NCBI GenBank assembly: GCA_031285605.1
Contig: JAITVW010000067.1
Coordinates: 1-7,029 of the forward strand
Length of the DNA stretch: 7,029 nt
Reading direction: 5' to 3'
Source: Fusobacteriales bacterium
GTDB taxonomy: Bacteria > Fusobacteriota > Fusobacteriia > Fusobacteriales > Leptotrichiaceae
Each line of letters begins with the position of its first letter. Positions within the stretch are counted from its first letter, which is position 1. The notes under the pieces are model-generated. The model searched no databases. It worked only from the letters and a program-made list of their open reading frames with translations, and was not told the origin of the DNA. The position numbers and the translations under genes were made by a program. Below are positions 5,294 through 7,029 of the stretch, one piece after another.

Positions 5294-5490
5294 CATTCTG
5301 CGATTATTTGTACACGACCGACCTGAGCATCTTCTTCCAGCATTACTTTTATTCCGTGAGGGTGAAACTGACTGTTTGTCAGAATTTTTCTCACATGCCC
5401 CCGTGTAAGTTTTCCTGTACGCTGATCTTTTTTTAGGACTATATCTACCAAGGCTCCTATTTTTATATCTTTTCTATTTTGACCGTTCAT
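5293..5490 (-). CDS. ywbE: YwbE family small protein
   Basis: A 65-residue protein of the uncharacterised YwbE family (DUF2196), recognised from IGALVDIVLKKDQRTGKLTRGHVRKILTNS and HPHGIKVMLEEDAQVGRVQII. Length is full for the family. The fold is expected to be a small beta-rich, KOW-like domain; the family has no firmly known biochemical role, and no catalytic residues stand out. Several Lys/Arg residues would be compatible with nucleic-acid or ribosome binding, but that is inference. The RBS GGAGG (5495-5499) lies four bases before ATG. It starts 52 bp after the end of the FAD dehydrogenase gene on the same strand with no terminator between, so the two are probably co-transcribed. It ends in TGA. 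Confidence 0.9.
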   Translation of the reverse strand: MNGQNRKDIKIGALVDIVLKKDQRTGKLTRGHVRKILTNSQFHPHGIKVMLEEDAQVGRVQIIAE

Positions 5491-5519
5491 TTTTCCTCCA
5501 GTTTTCTTCTCTGATTTTT

Positions 5520-5541
5520 TTAGCTAATCAAGCTAATATTT
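5520..5541 (-). repeat. Short hairpin and post-stop near-repeat, copy after the FAD gene
   Basis: TTAGCT (5520-5525) and AGCTAA (5531-5536) are perfectly complementary around five bases. On the minus strand the hairpin is followed by As, not Ts, so it does not act as a standard terminator and should let transcription continue into ywbE. The same stretch is the second copy of the near-repeat found at the ywbE stop codon. Confidence 0.45.
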
Positions 5542-5542
5542 A

Positions 5543-7029
5543 CTACTGTCCCTTTAGTCTATTATTCAAGACTTCAGCACATTTTATTCCGTCTACTGCA
5601 GCAGAAATAATACCGCCCGCATGCCCTGCGCCTTCTCCACACGGTATGAGACCTTTTATACTGGAAAACATTTCCTCATCACGCAGTATTCTCACGGGTG
5701 AAGAGCTTCGGCTTTCTACAGCTGTGATTACAGAATCAAAACCTGCAAATCCCCTTATTTTTTTATCCATTTCTCGTATTCCTTCTTTCAGTGATTCTGC
5801 TATGAATTTTGGAAAGCAATCATTCAGGTTGCTTAATTTATATCCTATGCTATAGCTTGGAATGACATTTCCAAGTTTTTCAGATTTTTTATTTTTCAAA
5901 AAATCACCTACAAGCTGTACAGGCGCTTTATATTTACCTCCCCCGATCTCAAAGGCCTTTTTCTCAAGCCTTCTTTGGAATTCTACTCCTGCAAGTACAT
6001 CGTCGCCCCGAAAATCTTCCGGATATACATTTACAAGCACTGCTGAATTTGCATTTTCCTTATTTCTTTTGTAATAACTCATTCCGTTTACCGCAAGAAA
6101 ACCGTCTTCACTAGCTGCCGGAACTACCACTCCGCCCGGACACATACAAAAAGTATAAACACCTCTTCCGTTTGATGATTTTACATTTATTTTATACTCT
6201 GCCGGCGGAAGCCCGTCTGCAAGTTTTCCATACTGGCTTTTATTTATCATATCCTGCTTATGCTCTATTCTTACTCCCACAGAAAACGGTTTTTGCTGCA
6301 TTTCTATTTTTTTCTCGTTAAGCATATAAAAAGTATCCCGTGCGCTATGTCCCACTGCAAGAATAAGATAATCAGCTTCCATCAGATACTCTCCGTCCGG
6401 TCCTGAAACTTTTATCCCTTGAAGCCTGCCATCCAAATGCTTTATAGAAGTAAGCTTATTCTGAAACCTGTACTCTCCGCCGAGACTTTCTATTTTCTTC
6501 CTTATATTTCTAAGTATCCCCATTAGTCTGTCCGTTCCCACATGAGGCTTAGACATATAAGCAAGTTCTTCTCCACCGCCTGCTTCGATAAATTCATTTA
6601 TCACTTTCTTTATTCTTATGTTATGAGTATTTGTAGTAAGTTTCCCGTCCGAAAATGTTCCGGCTCCTCCTTCACCAAACTGTACATTTGATTCAGTATT
6701 CAAAACACCTGTTTTAAAAAAATCATAGACATCTTTTTTTCTTTCATCTACATTTTTTCCTCTTTCAAGAATAACGGGCTTCAGTCCCGCTTCTGCCAGA
6801 ATAAGCGCAGCAAATATTCCAGCCGGACCGCTTCCTGCTATTACAGGTCTTTTTTCGGGTATATTTGAAAGTTTTTCAGTTTTATAAACGAAAGTTTCAG
6901 TTTTCCTTACATTTTTATTTTCTAAAAATCTGTCTTCATCAGTAATCTCTATATCCACAGAATACACATACATGATGTTACTCTTATTTCTCGCATCTAT
7001 TGACTGTCCTGTTATTTTGAATTCTTTTA
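5543..7029 (-). CDS. FAD-dependent dehydrogenase (COG2509-type NAD(P)/FAD oxidoreductase), N-terminus cut by the window
   Basis: Flavoprotein of the widespread but poorly characterised COG2509 family. The frame stays open past the ATG at 6971-6973 to the window edge, and the upstream residues (EFKITGQSIDARNK) match the conserved N-terminal part of the family (the SIDAR stretch before YVYSVD), so that ATG is internal and the real start lies outside. About 494 residues are visible; relatives are around 530. Counting from the internal Met, the Rossmann FAD site is VIAGSGPAGIFAALILAEAG (44-63) with the ribose-binding Glu70, followed by FGEGGAGTFSDGKLTT, the YLILAVGHSARDTF motif, a FCMCPGG cysteine pair and the C-terminal flavin-contact motif CGEGAGHAGG (445-454). 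There is no signal peptide or membrane segment in the visible part. The physiological substrate is not known. It is followed 52 bp on by ywbE. Confidence 0.95.
   Translation of the reverse strand, partial: KEFKITGQSIDARNKSNIMYVYSVDIEITDEDRFLENKNVRKTETFVYKTEKLSNIPEKRPVIAGSGPAGIFAALILAEAGLKPVILERGKNVDERKKDVYDFFKTGVLNTESNVQFGEGGAGTFSDGKLTTNTHNIRIKKVINEFIEAGGGEELAYMSKPHVGTDRLMGILRNIRKKIESLGGEYRFQNKLTSIKHLDGRLQGIKVSGPDGEYLMEADYLILAVGHSARDTFYMLNEKKIEMQQKPFSVGVRIEHKQDMINKSQYGKLADGLPPAEYKINVKSSNGRGVYTFCMCPGGVVVPAASEDGFLAVNGMSYYKRNKENANSAVLVNVYPEDFRGDDVLAGVEFQRRLEKKAFEIGGGKYKAPVQLVGDFLKNKKSEKLGNVIPSYSIGYKLSNLNDCFPKFIAESLKEGIREMDKKIRGFAGFDSVITAVESRSSSPVRILRDEEMFSSIKGLIPCGEGAGHAGGIISAAVDGIKCAEVLNNRLKGQ

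Noticed and set aside
1..7029. CRISPR array, tRNA, rRNA, transposase or phage genes
   Set aside because: No regularly spaced repeats, cloverleaf-like sequences or mobile-element proteins were seen on either strand.

Overview
The window is about one-third G+C with strongly A/T-biased codon use and good AGGAGG-type ribosome binding sites. The gene set (thiol peroxidase of the Tpx type, a Cof-type HAD phosphatase, a YwbE-family protein and a COG2509-type FAD dehydrogenase), together with signal-peptide-bearing small proteins resembling the periplasmic Spy/CpxP/ZraP group, suggests a low-GC diderm anaerobe. Fusobacteriota (Sebaldella/Leptotrichia-like) is my best guess. This is inference from style and content, not a database result.

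Left part (1-2751, plus strand) looks like an envelope or metal-stress module. It holds the 3' part of an OmpR-family response regulator, an overlapping histidine kinase whose extracytoplasmic loop is rich in His and Met, and two small exported proteins. The first is a 40-codon ORF whose predicted mature peptide of 20 residues has five histidines and starts Gly-Ser-His (an ATCUN-type Cu/Ni site). The second is a 120-residue protein with a Gly/Tyr/His/Met-rich N-terminus and a Spy/CpxP-like helical C-terminal half. A pair of 11-bp direct repeats overlaps the kinase stop codon and lies just upstream of a -10-like box, a layout typical of OmpR/PhoB-class activation. Two inverted repeats separate the two small genes, and a strong intrinsic terminator closes the unit. 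My reading is that the kinase senses a metal or envelope signal and the regulator induces the two exported proteins. That link is inferred from position and composition.

Middle (2752-3940): a Cof-type HAD phosphatase gene with its own upstream region containing repeated TATGCT half-sites, then about 250 bp of non-coding AT-rich DNA, then a bidirectional terminator shared with the convergent tpx gene.

Right part (3941-7029, minus strand): reading from high to low coordinates, an FAD-dependent dehydrogenase (5' end outside the window), a YwbE-family small protein 52 bp downstream, a 228-bp spacer, a GNAT acetyltransferase and tpx. These are housekeeping or redox genes. A near-identical sequence of about 20 bp follows the stop codons of both the FAD gene and ywbE.

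Both window edges cut genes: the regulator lacks its N-terminus and the FAD protein lacks its N-terminus.
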